DNA from: Natribaculum luteum
Lineage (GTDB): Archaea; Halobacteriota; Halobacteria; Halobacteriales; Natrialbaceae
Length of the DNA: 64,000 bases
Assembly: GCF_023008545.1 (NCBI RefSeq)
Contig: NZ_CP095397.1
Span: 744,001-808,000, forward strand
Reading direction: 5' to 3'
Under the pieces are notes generated by a model. The model made no database searches and was not told where the DNA came from. It saw only the letters and a list, made by a program, of their open reading frames with translations. The translations under genes and the position numbers were made by a program. Position 1 is the stretch's first letter; the number at the start of each line of letters is the position of its first letter. Shown piece after piece: positions 52,533 to 61,145 of this stretch.

Positions 52533-53960
52533 CGGTAGTTCCCATCGAGTCAGCAGTTAGTTACGACTGATGAGGTTAGATTCTCAGAAAGCGTCTAGAT
52601 GGGTGTTGTGCAATTCCTATACCATCCAGACACCGTTCTTACGGCCTCTGACCTTGAAACCTTAGCGCTTGATCTCCTCTCTGAGGTCCCGATCCCTGGA
52701 GTCGAAGGCTGTGGCTTCGACTCCGGGATCATCCGGCAGACACTCCTCCAAGCCGCTGTCGATCAGAAATCCATCAAGGCTGTCACTGACAGCACTCTCG
52801 GAACGTACTCCGACGACTACACACTCGCTCAGCTTCATACCGTTCCTGCTGCTGAACTCGAAGCCGTCGTTAACGACCTCCTCGCTCAGCAAGCGGCGAT
52901 GATCCTCGGCCCTGGCCCGAGGATCATCTGCCTCGACTTCGTCGACATACACTACCACGGCTGTCCACACCGTGATGCCGGGGAGCTCTGTCATACGATA
53001 CCCCGCGATGGCACCTCTCAGTGCCATCGCTACCTTGTTGGGTTTGTCCTTTGCCGAGCCAAGCCGCTCGTCATCGCGGTTACTCCTGTCAGAGGTGATA
53101 AACCCAAAAGCGACGCGGTCGAGCGACTGCTCGACCACGTCGCGGCCCTTCCTTTCCCTGTCGCTGGCCTCCTCGTTGACCGCGGATTCTACGACGGAAC
53201 GTCGATCGAGCGACTGGATGCAGTCGCACCAGTCGCTCTCCCCGTCATCCGTCGTGGAAAACAGATGGCTGAGAAACTAGACACGTCGGTCTCTTACTGG
53301 ACGGAGTATGTGATGTACGAAGGAAGCGAGCGGGAACTGCGCTTCCCGCTCGCGGTCTGTGTCTCCTACCAACAGGGAAACCGTGGCAAGCACGGTTTGC
53401 TTGTCCGGGCGTATGTGGCGTGCGATCTGGCCGATCGCACGCCGAAGGAAGTCGAAGCTCTCTACCAGAAACGCTCAGCGATCGAGACAGCCTTCCGAAC
53501 GATGAGAGAAGCACGTGCGCGTACGAGTACAACCGATCCAGTCGTTCGGTTGTTGTTTGTGCTTGTGGGCTTCCTGTTGCGGAACTTATGGCTGATCGTC
53601 CGGTGGGGAGTGCTCGCCACGCCGCGGCGCGGCGGGCGAGCACTGCCGGCTTGGTTCCGCTTCGAACTGTTTCGGGAGTGGATCGACCATACCCTTGACG
53701 AATCACTGCTGCGGAAGTGGGAGACACCAACCAACGGCGTCGGAATTCCCGAGGTCTATAGTCAACTGGACGCGGGCTGATTGAGCCCGCGTCCAGCGTT
53801 AGCCCCTGCAGAGAGCGACGGCTTCGAATTGGAGGGGCAGAGCCGGCGCTCTCACTGGCGTGAGACCGCCTTCTACGTCAATCTCTTTTCGAGCGAGATG
53901 AATTCTGTCGCTCACGTTGCCGAAAATCAAGTCAATACGGAGTAACGATGGGAACTACCG
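52533..53960 (+). mobile_element. ISH3-family element of a second type
   Basis: 1428 bp with perfect 15-bp ends CGGTAGTTCCCATCG. ACAAT is duplicated at 52528-52532 and 53961-53965. Confidence 0.9.
52599..53780 (+). CDS. ISH3-family transposase, second type
   Basis: 393 residues, about half identical to copies A-C by eye. DDE positions: RIICLDFVDIHYHGCP, VAGLLVDRGFYDGTSI, YQKRSAIETAFRTMREAR. No lesion. The element has clean ends and duplication, so it may be recent. Confidence 0.9.
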   Translation: MGVVQFLYHPDTVLTASDLETLALDLLSEVPIPGVEGCGFDSGIIRQTLLQAAVDQKSIKAVTDSTLGTYSDDYTLAQLHTVPAAELEAVVNDLLAQQAAMILGPGPRIICLDFVDIHYHGCPHRDAGELCHTIPRDGTSQCHRYLVGFVLCRAKPLVIAVTPVRGDKPKSDAVERLLDHVAALPFPVAGLLVDRGFYDGTSIERLDAVAPVALPVIRRGKQMAEKLDTSVSYWTEYVMYEGSERELRFPLAVCVSYQQGNRGKHGLLVRAYVACDLADRTPKEVEALYQKRSAIETAFRTMREARARTSTTDPVVRLLFVLVGFLLRNLWLIVRWGVLATPRRGGRALPAWFRFELFREWIDHTLDESLLRKWETPTNGVGIPEVYSQLDAG

Positions 53961-54146
53961 ACAATGGCAGGGACAGGTTCCCATGGTACGATAAGGAGTT
54001 GGTTCGGTGTGAAGGCTGCAAAGCGAGTTGAATGGACAGGGAGAATCGGAGTTGCGTTTGTTGGCTTCCCAATTGCTGTAGGATTTGATGGCTTTTTTAC
54101 CGTATCTACTGGCGGTGAGCTTCGTTTTCTAGGAATTCAGAGCTAA

Positions 54147-54369
54147 TTCTAATTTTATATGTGTATGTGATAGGGTTATTGATAATTACGATCGATCTCT
54201 ATCCAGCCCTCACTTGACGGAAAGGATGTGTCAGTCGTCGTGATGACGTTCACAGTACCGACGTACCTTACTGAACAACGTTGACGGATTGTACAGCTCA
54301 TCAGTTGGTGCCGGTTGCTCGTATTTTGTCTTCGTGCAACTTCCCAGTCCCATTTCGGTCACCGGTCGA
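54147..54369. other. Intergenic, no gene supported
   Basis: A minus-strand frame of 66 codons here overlaps the start of the next gene's 3' end and lacks protein-like features. Nothing else is seen. Confidence 0.3.
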
Positions 54370-54978
54370 TCACTCGACGATCTCCCACGTGATGACAGCA
54401 CCTTGCTGGTGAACGGGATGTTGTAAGCCATCGAAGTAGGCGATGTTTCTCGTTTCTACGTGGAAATCGTACCAGTGATCGACGTCCATACAGAACTTCT
54501 CGGCGACCGCCTCGGCAGTCATCTGTTCGTATGGTTCGTCGACCTTTTCGTAGTAGAGTCCGAGCACGCCGCCGTTCGATCCAAACCCCGACTCGTAGAG
54601 TTTCTTCGTATCGGTAAGTAGTGATGAAGAACTCCGTTCGGGAAACGGCGTGAAGATCCGGGCGAAGCTGTTCGGGTCGATGTTTCCGTTATCATACCGG
54701 AACCGGAGTAGCTTGGCCTCAACTGGGAGCTGAACCCCATCGTGATCAAGAAAAAGATCACACCGTCGCGAATCCTCGAGATACGACATCTCGGTCTCGA
54801 TCGCTTCTTGGAGGGGCTGGTCTTCAAGCGCCTCGAGAACCATTTCAATCTGATTTTCTTCCTCGAATGGACCGATTCCTGGTTTCCATCGGTCGTGTTC
54901 AGCATCCGCATCGACATCCGGAATTATAGATGCAAATGAATTAGCCAGTTGAATAAGAAGGTCAGATTTGTCATTCAT
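54370..54978 (-). CDS. PD-(D/E)XK nuclease-like protein
   Basis: 202 acidic residues. A restriction-endonuclease-like core is suggested by RRCDLFLDHDGVQLPVEAKL (Asp, then Glu-x-Lys after a strand) with an upstream acidic helix ETEMSYLEDS. The C-terminal half has DTKKLYESGFGSNGGVLGLY and a long mixed region without a known domain. It may be a defence or mobile-element nuclease. It is preceded on the same strand by a very small ORF and faces away from another nuclease-like gene at 55215. The active-site reading is by eye only. Confidence 0.5.
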   Translation of the reverse strand: MNDKSDLLIQLANSFASIIPDVDADAEHDRWKPGIGPFEEENQIEMVLEALEDQPLQEAIETEMSYLEDSRRCDLFLDHDGVQLPVEAKLLRFRYDNGNIDPNSFARIFTPFPERSSSSLLTDTKKLYESGFGSNGGVLGLYYEKVDEPYEQMTAEAVAEKFCMDVDHWYDFHVETRNIAYFDGLQHPVHQQGAVITWEIVE

Positions 54979-54980
54979 GA

Positions 54981-55130
54981 CTATCTGTTAGTGTCCCATT
55001 CATATACAAATGATTCGTCATCTTCTCCCTGTTCGAGAACTGCAGTAGAGTCGGACAGGATTACCCCCGGCTGTGGCCTCGAACACCACCGAAGAATAGA
55101 TTCCCAGTTGCTCTTATCCGGAATGTGCAC
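54981..55130 (-). CDS. 49-residue ORF upstream of the nuclease-like gene
   Basis: From GTG 55128-55130 the frame reads HIPDKSNWESILRWCSRPQP, then GVILSDSTAVLEQGEDDESF, and stops 2 nt before the next ATG. The reading frame extends upstream in protein-like sequence (TKTGATIHRLRVV) but no better start is seen. It may be the end of a longer lost gene or a small antitoxin-like partner. Confidence 0.3.
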   Translation of the reverse strand: MHIPDKSNWESILRWCSRPQPGVILSDSTAVLEQGEDDESFVYEWDTNR

Positions 55131-55226
55131 AACCCGGAGGCGATGAATCGTGGCTCCTGTCTTGGTTCTAACTAATCCACAACATACATTACGACAACAA
55201 ATAACCGGAGTATAATGTATCTCTAT

Positions 55227-55742
55227 ATGCCCGATGAAATCGATAGAGAGCGCGCTCATCACCAGGCAGTCATCCAGGGTACGAACGATTTGGACGTCAA
55301 ACGAATCGGTAATCTTGGCGAACTCGCATTTGAACAATTCTGTCGAGAATATCTCCCTGTCGAGATGTGGGAGTGGGAAAACGAAGAAGCGATCCGTCGA
55401 TGCAATTCTGAGAGTTTCTCTGGACACGACTTCGAGGTTTTCGGGTACGAGATCGATGTGAAAACCTCGAGGGACGTCTCTGCGTTTCGGCCTGCAAATC
55501 TCCTCGAGAATGATCCAGACGACGACATCGTCGTGATGGTCTGGCACCGTGACAACGAAGATGCGCTCATCCTTCTTGGCTGGGAGCGGACCGAGACGCT
55601 CAAGTCGAAAGTCAAGACACAGGATGCGTATTCCGGTGAAGAGCCAGAGAAACTCGCTCATCTCGCTGCGCGACCGATGAACGAGTTACAGGAGTTAGGG
55701 CCAAACACGGCCCACATGATACTCACGGACATAAGTACGTAA
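55227..55742 (+). CDS. PD-(D/E)XK nuclease-like protein 2
   Basis: 171 residues from the ATG at 55227 (55215 is also possible). The pattern GNLGELAFEQFC (helix with Glu), then SGHDFEVFGYEIDVKTSRD (Asp, then D-x-K) is that of PD-(D/E)XK nucleases. The C-terminal ALILLGWERTETL strand-loop follows. The last codon falls within the TA border of an IS630 element, so the native tail may be lost. It diverges from the nuclease-like gene at 54370. The two may belong to one defence locus; this is inference. Confidence 0.5.
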   Translation: MPDEIDRERAHHQAVIQGTNDLDVKRIGNLGELAFEQFCREYLPVEMWEWENEEAIRRCNSESFSGHDFEVFGYEIDVKTSRDVSAFRPANLLENDPDDDIVVMVWHRDNEDALILLGWERTETLKSKVKTQDAYSGEEPEKLAHLAARPMNELQELGPNTAHMILTDIST

Positions 55743-56071
55743 AGACATCTGGCACGTTGATCTCGTCCAGTGCACAGAGAGCAGCATCACGAAGTTCGTC
55801 AAGCGTTTCGAATAGGCGGTTGCCGAGTGATTGATCGAGTTGTCGCCAGCACTCTTCCGCGGGGTTCAGCTCTGGTGAACCCCGCGGAAGGTAACACAGT
55901 TCGATCGGAGTACCTTCAACGAACTCTTGGACTCTGTTCGCCGTGAAATACGAGGCGTTGTCGAGGACAACGCAGATTTTCTCGCCGAACTCGGTCTGGA
56001 GAGCGTCCAGAAAACGAATCGTCGTGTCGCTGTTGAAGTTCTCTTCGCAGGGGAGAAAGAACGTCTCATCA

Positions 56072-57183
56072 TGCAGTGTTGAACGCAAGACAGCGCCGTC
56101 ATAGAAATTTTGACATTCACTTTTCCACCGGTAGCTACGCTCTATCGGTAGGTTCTGAGATCGGACGATTCGATTTCAGCCGACTTGTGCAGTGATCAAA
56201 ACATCAGTTTCACAAGATGCTGCACGAAGTGTGAGATGGACGATGGCGATGCCTCTCTCGAATACGTCCGGAGAAGAGGAGCAGGCGGCGAGCCTTAACT
56301 CGCCGCCTGCGCGAGGTTATGGACGATGCACTTCCGTGTGAGCTCCCGGAACTGGCCATGCCAGCTCCGGGAGCGGAGCTCGTCGCCGTCGTCCTTCAGC
56401 ATCGCAAATACGGTCTCACTCATTGACCGTTGATTGTAGACTTCGTCGTCAATTCTGGCGTTGTGAGCCTTCTTGAGTGCGTTTTGCTCACAGTGTTTGA
56501 TCACTGGTCGCGTTGACGCTTCACGGCAGGCCTCCCGTAGATTGCTCCATGAGTACATCTTGTCAGCCAGAAGTGCCTGCAGGTCTTCGGCGTTGCGCCG
56601 AAAGACCTGCAGCCCAATGTGACCGTCATAGGCTTTCTTTGTGGTGAAATGAGCGTCCATGATAGCAAGTGACTCCGTATCGACGAGCAGCGTTGTCTTC
56701 ATCGCATTGAACGAGTAGCCGACACGATTTCGGTAGTGCGAACTAGCCTGATCTTGCTGGAAGCCGCTGGCATCGATCGAGGCAGTTCCTGAGAGCCCCG
56801 CCTGCTCCGCTGACCGGCGGAGCAGGCGGCGCAACTCTTTCATCGGGAATTCTCCGTCCCACACGCTGAAAGACGTGTAATCAGGTGATTTCTCAAGGCC
56901 GAACACAGCAAGGATTCCCGGCATCTCGTTCAGATAGTCCTCGAACTGCCGGAGCGGCTTGTTGACTTCCTCTTTGAGCAAGAGCAACGCGATCTTCGTG
57001 GACTTGGCGTACCCGTCCGCGCCGTCCGGCGCGGCGGGTACGTCTGGTTCTTCTACGTGGGTCGTGGCGAACTCGTGAAACGTCTGTGCGAGGTTCCTGA
57101 GACGTCCCATATCGCCAGATGGCGTCCAAATCCCCTGAAATCAGCGATACAATCCGCAGAGGGCGTCGGCGTTCAACAGAGCA
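56072..57183 (-). mobile_element. IS5-family (ISH1 group) element nested in IS630
   Basis: 1112 bp. Ends TGCAGTGTTGAACGC and, reversed, TGCTCTGTTGAACGC. TCTCATCA repeats at 56064-56071 and 57184-57191. Confidence 0.9.
56295..57110 (-). CDS. IS5-family transposase (in IS630)
   Basis: 271 residues, same type as those at 38056 and 58411. Motifs TASIDASGFQQDQASSHY, LLADKMYSWSNLREAC (Asp kept) and SETVFAMLKDDGDELRSRSW. Intact. Confidence 0.85.
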   Translation of the reverse strand: MGRLRNLAQTFHEFATTHVEEPDVPAAPDGADGYAKSTKIALLLLKEEVNKPLRQFEDYLNEMPGILAVFGLEKSPDYTSFSVWDGEFPMKELRRLLRRSAEQAGLSGTASIDASGFQQDQASSHYRNRVGYSFNAMKTTLLVDTESLAIMDAHFTTKKAYDGHIGLQVFRRNAEDLQALLADKMYSWSNLREACREASTRPVIKHCEQNALKKAHNARIDDEVYNQRSMSETVFAMLKDDGDELRSRSWHGQFRELTRKCIVHNLAQAAS

Positions 57184-58318
57184 TCTCATCAGTATCGCTG
57201 ACTGCACCGAGAAGTTTGATGCTGTCCCACGCGCCCGTCACCGGGAGTGACGGGCGCTCACCCTTGGGAAACCATGCGTGAATCAGTGTCGAGAGAACCT
57301 GTCGCGTCTGATCAATGGCTAAGATCGTGTATTCGTCGTCCAGGTTGTCGCGCTTTTTTTGAACCCGTCTTGCCATGCTTCCTGTGCTCTCTCATCGGAT
57401 TTGTGAAACTCCGGCCGGGCTGTCTTCCAGGACAGCCCGGCCTCGGTCATCAATCGTCGAACGTGACGCTCACTGTACTCAACGTCGAATTCCTCGGCGA
57501 GATAGTGACGAGCTAGTGGAACGGACCACGCAGGCGCGTCAAGTCCAACTTCCTCTGGAGACTTGTGAAGCGCTTCAACGAACTGTTCATGTTCTTTGTC
57601 GGAGAGTTTTGAGGGCCTTCCTGAACGGTGCTCGTCGTAGACGACCTCCTCGAACGGCTCGTCGGCGAGCCGTTCGAGTCGATCAAGCCACCGCGAGAGC
57701 CAGCCAGCAGTGTATCCATAGCGTTCAGCGACCTCTTGTAGCGTTGCACCGTCTTCTTCAAGGTAATTGATCGCCGCCATGAGCCGTTGTGATGGCTTTT
57801 TTCCCTCGACCTCCGCCAAGACCTGGCGGAGGTCTTCGGTAGAGACGTTGTCGAGAGAGGTCATATCGGAGTAACGTGCTTTTCTTTGAAATATTTTTGG
57901 CTGACAGTATGAATCAAAAGCCACAGAATCCGTTCAAACCCGGCGATCGAGTAGTCAAAGCGGAAGATAGCGATGCATCGGTTGCGGTGGTCGTGGAAGT
58001 ACTTCCACCGGAACAGGACGTCAATCTCTACGGGCAGACGATAGATGGTGAGGCCGTCAGCGTCGCGTTCCCAAATATGCTCGATGACGGGCCTGGGAAC
58101 TGGCGCGAAATCCATCCAGCAAAGCTCGCCTCCTACTGTGACGACCAGGACATCAAACTCTACACGTACAAACACACGAACCTCGAGTACGCCGAAAACC
58201 CATTTACGGCGGGCGACTACGTCATCAAACCGGATTACGACGATCCGGATCTCGCAGTTGTTCTCGAGGTTTCAAACGACGGCGACCGAGATGTCACCGT
58301 TTCGTTTTGCAAACATCT

Positions 58319-59438
58319 TGCCTTGTTTTGCCGCCGATTGACGGCAACTTCAGACGTTCTCACAGGAAGGTTCCGTCAGATTAACCGGGAAATGGACGCC
58401 GTCTGGCGATATGGCATCGCTCAGACGACTAGCGCGAATGTGTCGAGACCTTGCCAAACAGCACGTTGACGATCCGGACGTACCCGCCGCGCCGGATGGC
58501 GCGGACGGGTACGCCAAGTGGACACAGATCGCGTTAATTCTGTTCCGCGTCGAACTGGAGAAGAGCCTCCGTGAGACTGAAGACTACCTCAACGAGATGC
58601 CAGGTGTTCTTGCTGTGTTCGATCTCGACGAGGCACCGCACTACAGCTCGTTCTGTCGGTGGGAGCAGGAGTATCAGATGCGTGAACTGCGCCGCCTGCT
58701 CCGCGCTTCGGCGGAGCAGGCGGGCTGGAGTGGTGAAGCTGCGATTGATGCAAGTGGCTTCCAGCGCGATCAAACCAGCTACCACTACCGCGACCGAGCG
58801 AACTACTCATTCCAGTCGATGAAGACAACGATCTTGATCGACGTGAACTCACTGGCGATCAAGGACGTTCATTTTACGACGCAGAAGGCCTGGGACGGCC
58901 ACATCGGGATGCAGGTCTTCCGCCGGAACGCGGAAGACCTGCGTGTGTTGTCTGCTGACGCGAACTACTCGTGGAGCGACCTCCGTGAGGAGTGTCGCTC
59001 CGAGTCAACGCGACCGTTGATCAAGCACAGGGAGCAGACACCGTTGCAGAAGGCCCACAACGCACGAATGAACGATGACTACAACCAGCGCTGGATGAGT
59101 GAAACCGGCTTCTCGCAGTTGAAGCAAGACGACGGCGAGAAGCTCCGCTCCCGGAGCTGGCACGGCCAGTTCCGGGAGCTAACTCGCAAGTGCATCGTGC
59201 ATAACCTAACGCAGGCGGCGAGTTAGGGCTCGCCGCCTGCTCCCCTTTTCCGGACGTATCCGGGAGAGGCATCGCCGTCGTCACCGGAACAACGGAGCAA
59301 GGTACCATAGTTTTGACTCATCAGCAATCGCTGTGACTGACAGCTACTGCATCTTCTGAGGTCGAAAAGCCGTCTCTAACGTCGTGAAATTGTAGATCAG
59401 CAACCCCACCCCGATGCCGTCTTGCGTTCAACAAGGCA
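58319..59438 (+). mobile_element. IS5-family (ISH1 group) element in the two-repeat gene
   Basis: 1120 bp. Ends TGCCTTGTT in inverted copies. AAACATCT repeats at 58311-58318 and 59439-59446. Confidence 0.9.
58411..59226 (+). CDS. IS5-family transposase (in the two-repeat gene)
   Basis: 271 residues, with EAAIDASGFQRDQTSYHY, VLSADANYSWSDLREEC and SETGFSQLKQDDGEKLRSRS. Intact; third member of its type in the window. Confidence 0.85.
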   Translation: MASLRRLARMCRDLAKQHVDDPDVPAAPDGADGYAKWTQIALILFRVELEKSLRETEDYLNEMPGVLAVFDLDEAPHYSSFCRWEQEYQMRELRRLLRASAEQAGWSGEAAIDASGFQRDQTSYHYRDRANYSFQSMKTTILIDVNSLAIKDVHFTTQKAWDGHIGMQVFRRNAEDLRVLSADANYSWSDLREECRSESTRPLIKHREQTPLQKAHNARMNDDYNQRWMSETGFSQLKQDDGEKLRSRSWHGQFRELTRKCIVHNLTQAAS

Positions 59439-59637
59439 AAACATCTCGAGAAGGAGTTCGGTGAGCAGACAGACATTCCGCCAGCAGACCTCAGTTCGCG
59501 CTGTGACGAGGCTGGTGTCAAATCGTACTCGTATGAACACGACGAGCTCAGTTTCGAACACCAATACTGATCCATTGTACCGCTGATACACCCAGCAGTG
59601 CGTATCAGTGAACTCATGATCGCCTACAGGCCAATAT

Positions 59638-61075
59638 CGGTACTTCCCGAAAGTCGCTTCGTGAACTGTGCTGAGTCATTGACGAACAGAGCGAATGCCG
59701 GTGTGGTAACCGAGTGAACAGGAAATAGAATCCACGGATGAGGAGAAGTGAAGTAAGAAGGCTGAGATACGCTGTTCTAGGCGAATGCTGTTGCTCACCA
59801 AGAGCTTGCCCAAGGCCGCGGGCTGGCGTCAGCCCGTGGCCGGCGCGTATGCTTCTGGCACACCTGTTCCGTTCATCTCGATCTCCCAACTCCGCTCTAG
59901 CTCTTCCTCTAATGCATGTCTGATCCAGTCAGAGAAGGTCTTGAACGTGAATTCCTCGGGCAGGTCGCGCCCGCCCCGACGCGGGCGGGCGACGACCGCC
60001 CACCGAAGCACGAGCCAGAGGTTCTCCAGCAAGAACCCGACCAAGACGAATGCAAAGCGGACGACTGGATCTTGTGTCGTCGTTACCACTCGTGCTTGGC
60101 GAAACACCCGGTAGCTTGTTTCAATCGCTGACCGTTTCCGGTACAGCTGTTCGACCTGCTTGGGCGTGCGATCAGCCAGATCGCACGCCACATACCCTCG
60201 CACAACCTCCCCGCTTTTCCCTCGATCTCCAGCGTGATAGGACACAGCGACCGCGAGCGGGAATTCTAGTTCCCGCTCGCGGTCTTTGTACATCCGATAG
60301 GTTGTCATGTACGAACGGTGCGTGTCCAACTTTTCCTTCATGCGTTCTCCCTTCTTTTGGACGGGAACGACAGTCGCAGCAATCTCCTGAGAACGACGCA
60401 GAATACGTTCGTTGTAGAAGCCACGATCAGCCAACAGAAGCTCTATGTCGAAGGGATAGGCTTCGACGCGGTCGAGGACGCGCTCGACCGCGTCGGCCTC
60501 TTTCTCATCGCTACGGACGTACGTCATCGCCAACGTCACTGGCTTTCCGTTCGAGACGAGATACGCTGTGCAGTACCGGTGGCACGTCGTTGTTCCGTCT
60601 TTCGCGTGCATGCGGCAGAGTTCACCTTCTTCATCGGCGTACGTTCCGTGGTAGGGATTATCGACGAAGTCAATGGAGACGATCCTCGACCGATTAGGGT
60701 CGAGGATCGTCATCGCTACCTCCCTGAGAAGGCGGTTAGCAACCTGCTCAAGCCACTCTCGGTTGAGCGTATGGAGCCAGTCCATGACAGTATCGTCACA
60801 GACAGCGTTGTCATTGTCCTTGCACGTCTCCCAGATGGAGGTCTGATTGACTGCTGCAAGAATGACGACCGCCCAGATATCGCCGGGATCGAGGGGCGAG
60901 CCCTCGATCCCTGGCAAAGGGAGCTGGCAAATGACGTCTTCCGCTAGATCTTTCACGTCTGAGTCTGAAAGAACACCGTCTGGTTGAGGGACGCTGAACA
61001 CATTCACTCAGCCAGACATCTTCCTCATGAGACCAACGCTTTAGCTTCAGCTCTCACACCAGTTGGGAAGTACCG
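59638..61075 (-). mobile_element. ISH3-family element, copy C
   Basis: 1438 bp. AATAT is repeated at 59633-59637 and 61076-61080. It lies about 70 bp before the AddB-like gene. Confidence 0.9.
59829..61007 (-). CDS. ISH3-family transposase (copy C)
   Basis: 392 residues, more diverged than copies A and B (for instance KGERMKEKLDTHRSYM). DDE residues are kept: RIVSIDFVDNPYHGTY, IELLLADRGFYNERIL, RSAIETSYRVFRQAR. Intact. Confidence 0.9.
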   Translation of the reverse strand: MNVFSVPQPDGVLSDSDVKDLAEDVICQLPLPGIEGSPLDPGDIWAVVILAAVNQTSIWETCKDNDNAVCDDTVMDWLHTLNREWLEQVANRLLREVAMTILDPNRSRIVSIDFVDNPYHGTYADEEGELCRMHAKDGTTTCHRYCTAYLVSNGKPVTLAMTYVRSDEKEADAVERVLDRVEAYPFDIELLLADRGFYNERILRRSQEIAATVVPVQKKGERMKEKLDTHRSYMTTYRMYKDRERELEFPLAVAVSYHAGDRGKSGEVVRGYVACDLADRTPKQVEQLYRKRSAIETSYRVFRQARVVTTTQDPVVRFAFVLVGFLLENLWLVLRWAVVARPRRGGRDLPEEFTFKTFSDWIRHALEEELERSWEIEMNGTGVPEAYAPATG

Positions 61076-61145
61076 AATATATGGCCCACATCGCTAGATT
61101 AGCGCGATATACAGACTTATTGTTGCATACTAGAGTCGGTATATC

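Larger units (their letters stand above)
52350..54146 (+). pseudogene. Small membrane protein gene split by an ISH3-type element
   Basis: Left of the IS the frame reads SAAEHHNQFYSVVGTSLGGV and DFVSILLIFGVGMFPGT; right of it, after one ACAAT copy is removed, it continues MAGTGSHGTIRSWFGVKAAK and GVAFVGFPIAVGFDGFFTVS to a stop at 54146. Joined, this makes about 130 residues with two or three hydrophobic parts. No start codon is found before an in-frame TAA at about 52335, so the gene may also have lost its 5' end. Confidence 0.5.
55744..57864 (-). pseudogene. IS630 transposase 3, split by IS5, with an A7 frame joint
   Basis: N-terminal frame (57864 leftward to about 57350): EDLRQVLAEVEGKKPSQRLM, the helix-turn-helix ATLQEVAERYGYTAGWLSRW, and LSWKTARPEFHKSDERAQEA. 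At TTC AAA AAA AGC a -1 step leads into DNLDDEYTILAIDQTRQVLS (first Asp). Removal of IS5 and one TCTCATCA joins AVSDTDETFFLPCEENF to ICVVLDNASYFTA and LPRGSPELNPAEECWRQLDQ. Apart from IS5 the gene may have been functional through recoding. Confidence 0.7.
55740..57909 (-). mobile_element. IS630-family element 3, interrupted by an IS5 element
   Basis: The transposase frames span 57864 to 55740, with TA at both likely edges (55740-55741 and 57908-57909). Terminal repeats are weak by eye, so edges are approximate. IS5 (56072-57183) is nested inside. Confidence 0.6.
57909..59569 (+). pseudogene. Protein with two internal repeats, split by an IS5 element
   Basis: 5' part 57909-58318, 3' part 59447-59569. 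The protein has two similar units: NPFKPGDRVVKAEDSDASVA with VVVEVLPPEQ, and NPFTAGDYVIKPDYDDPDLA with VVLEVSNDGD, each like a small KOW/SH3-type barrel. After IS removal the frame continues SFCKHLEKEFGEQTDIPPAD and ends SFEHQY, about 177 residues. No family is recognised. The start ATG overlaps the TA border of IS630 element 3, so an earlier start may have been lost. Confidence 0.6.

Noticed and set aside
54981-55661. Minus-strand frame of 226 codons opposite the second nuclease-like gene
   Set aside because: Most of it is antisense shadow; only the last 49 codons beyond the opposing gene were kept as a weak candidate.
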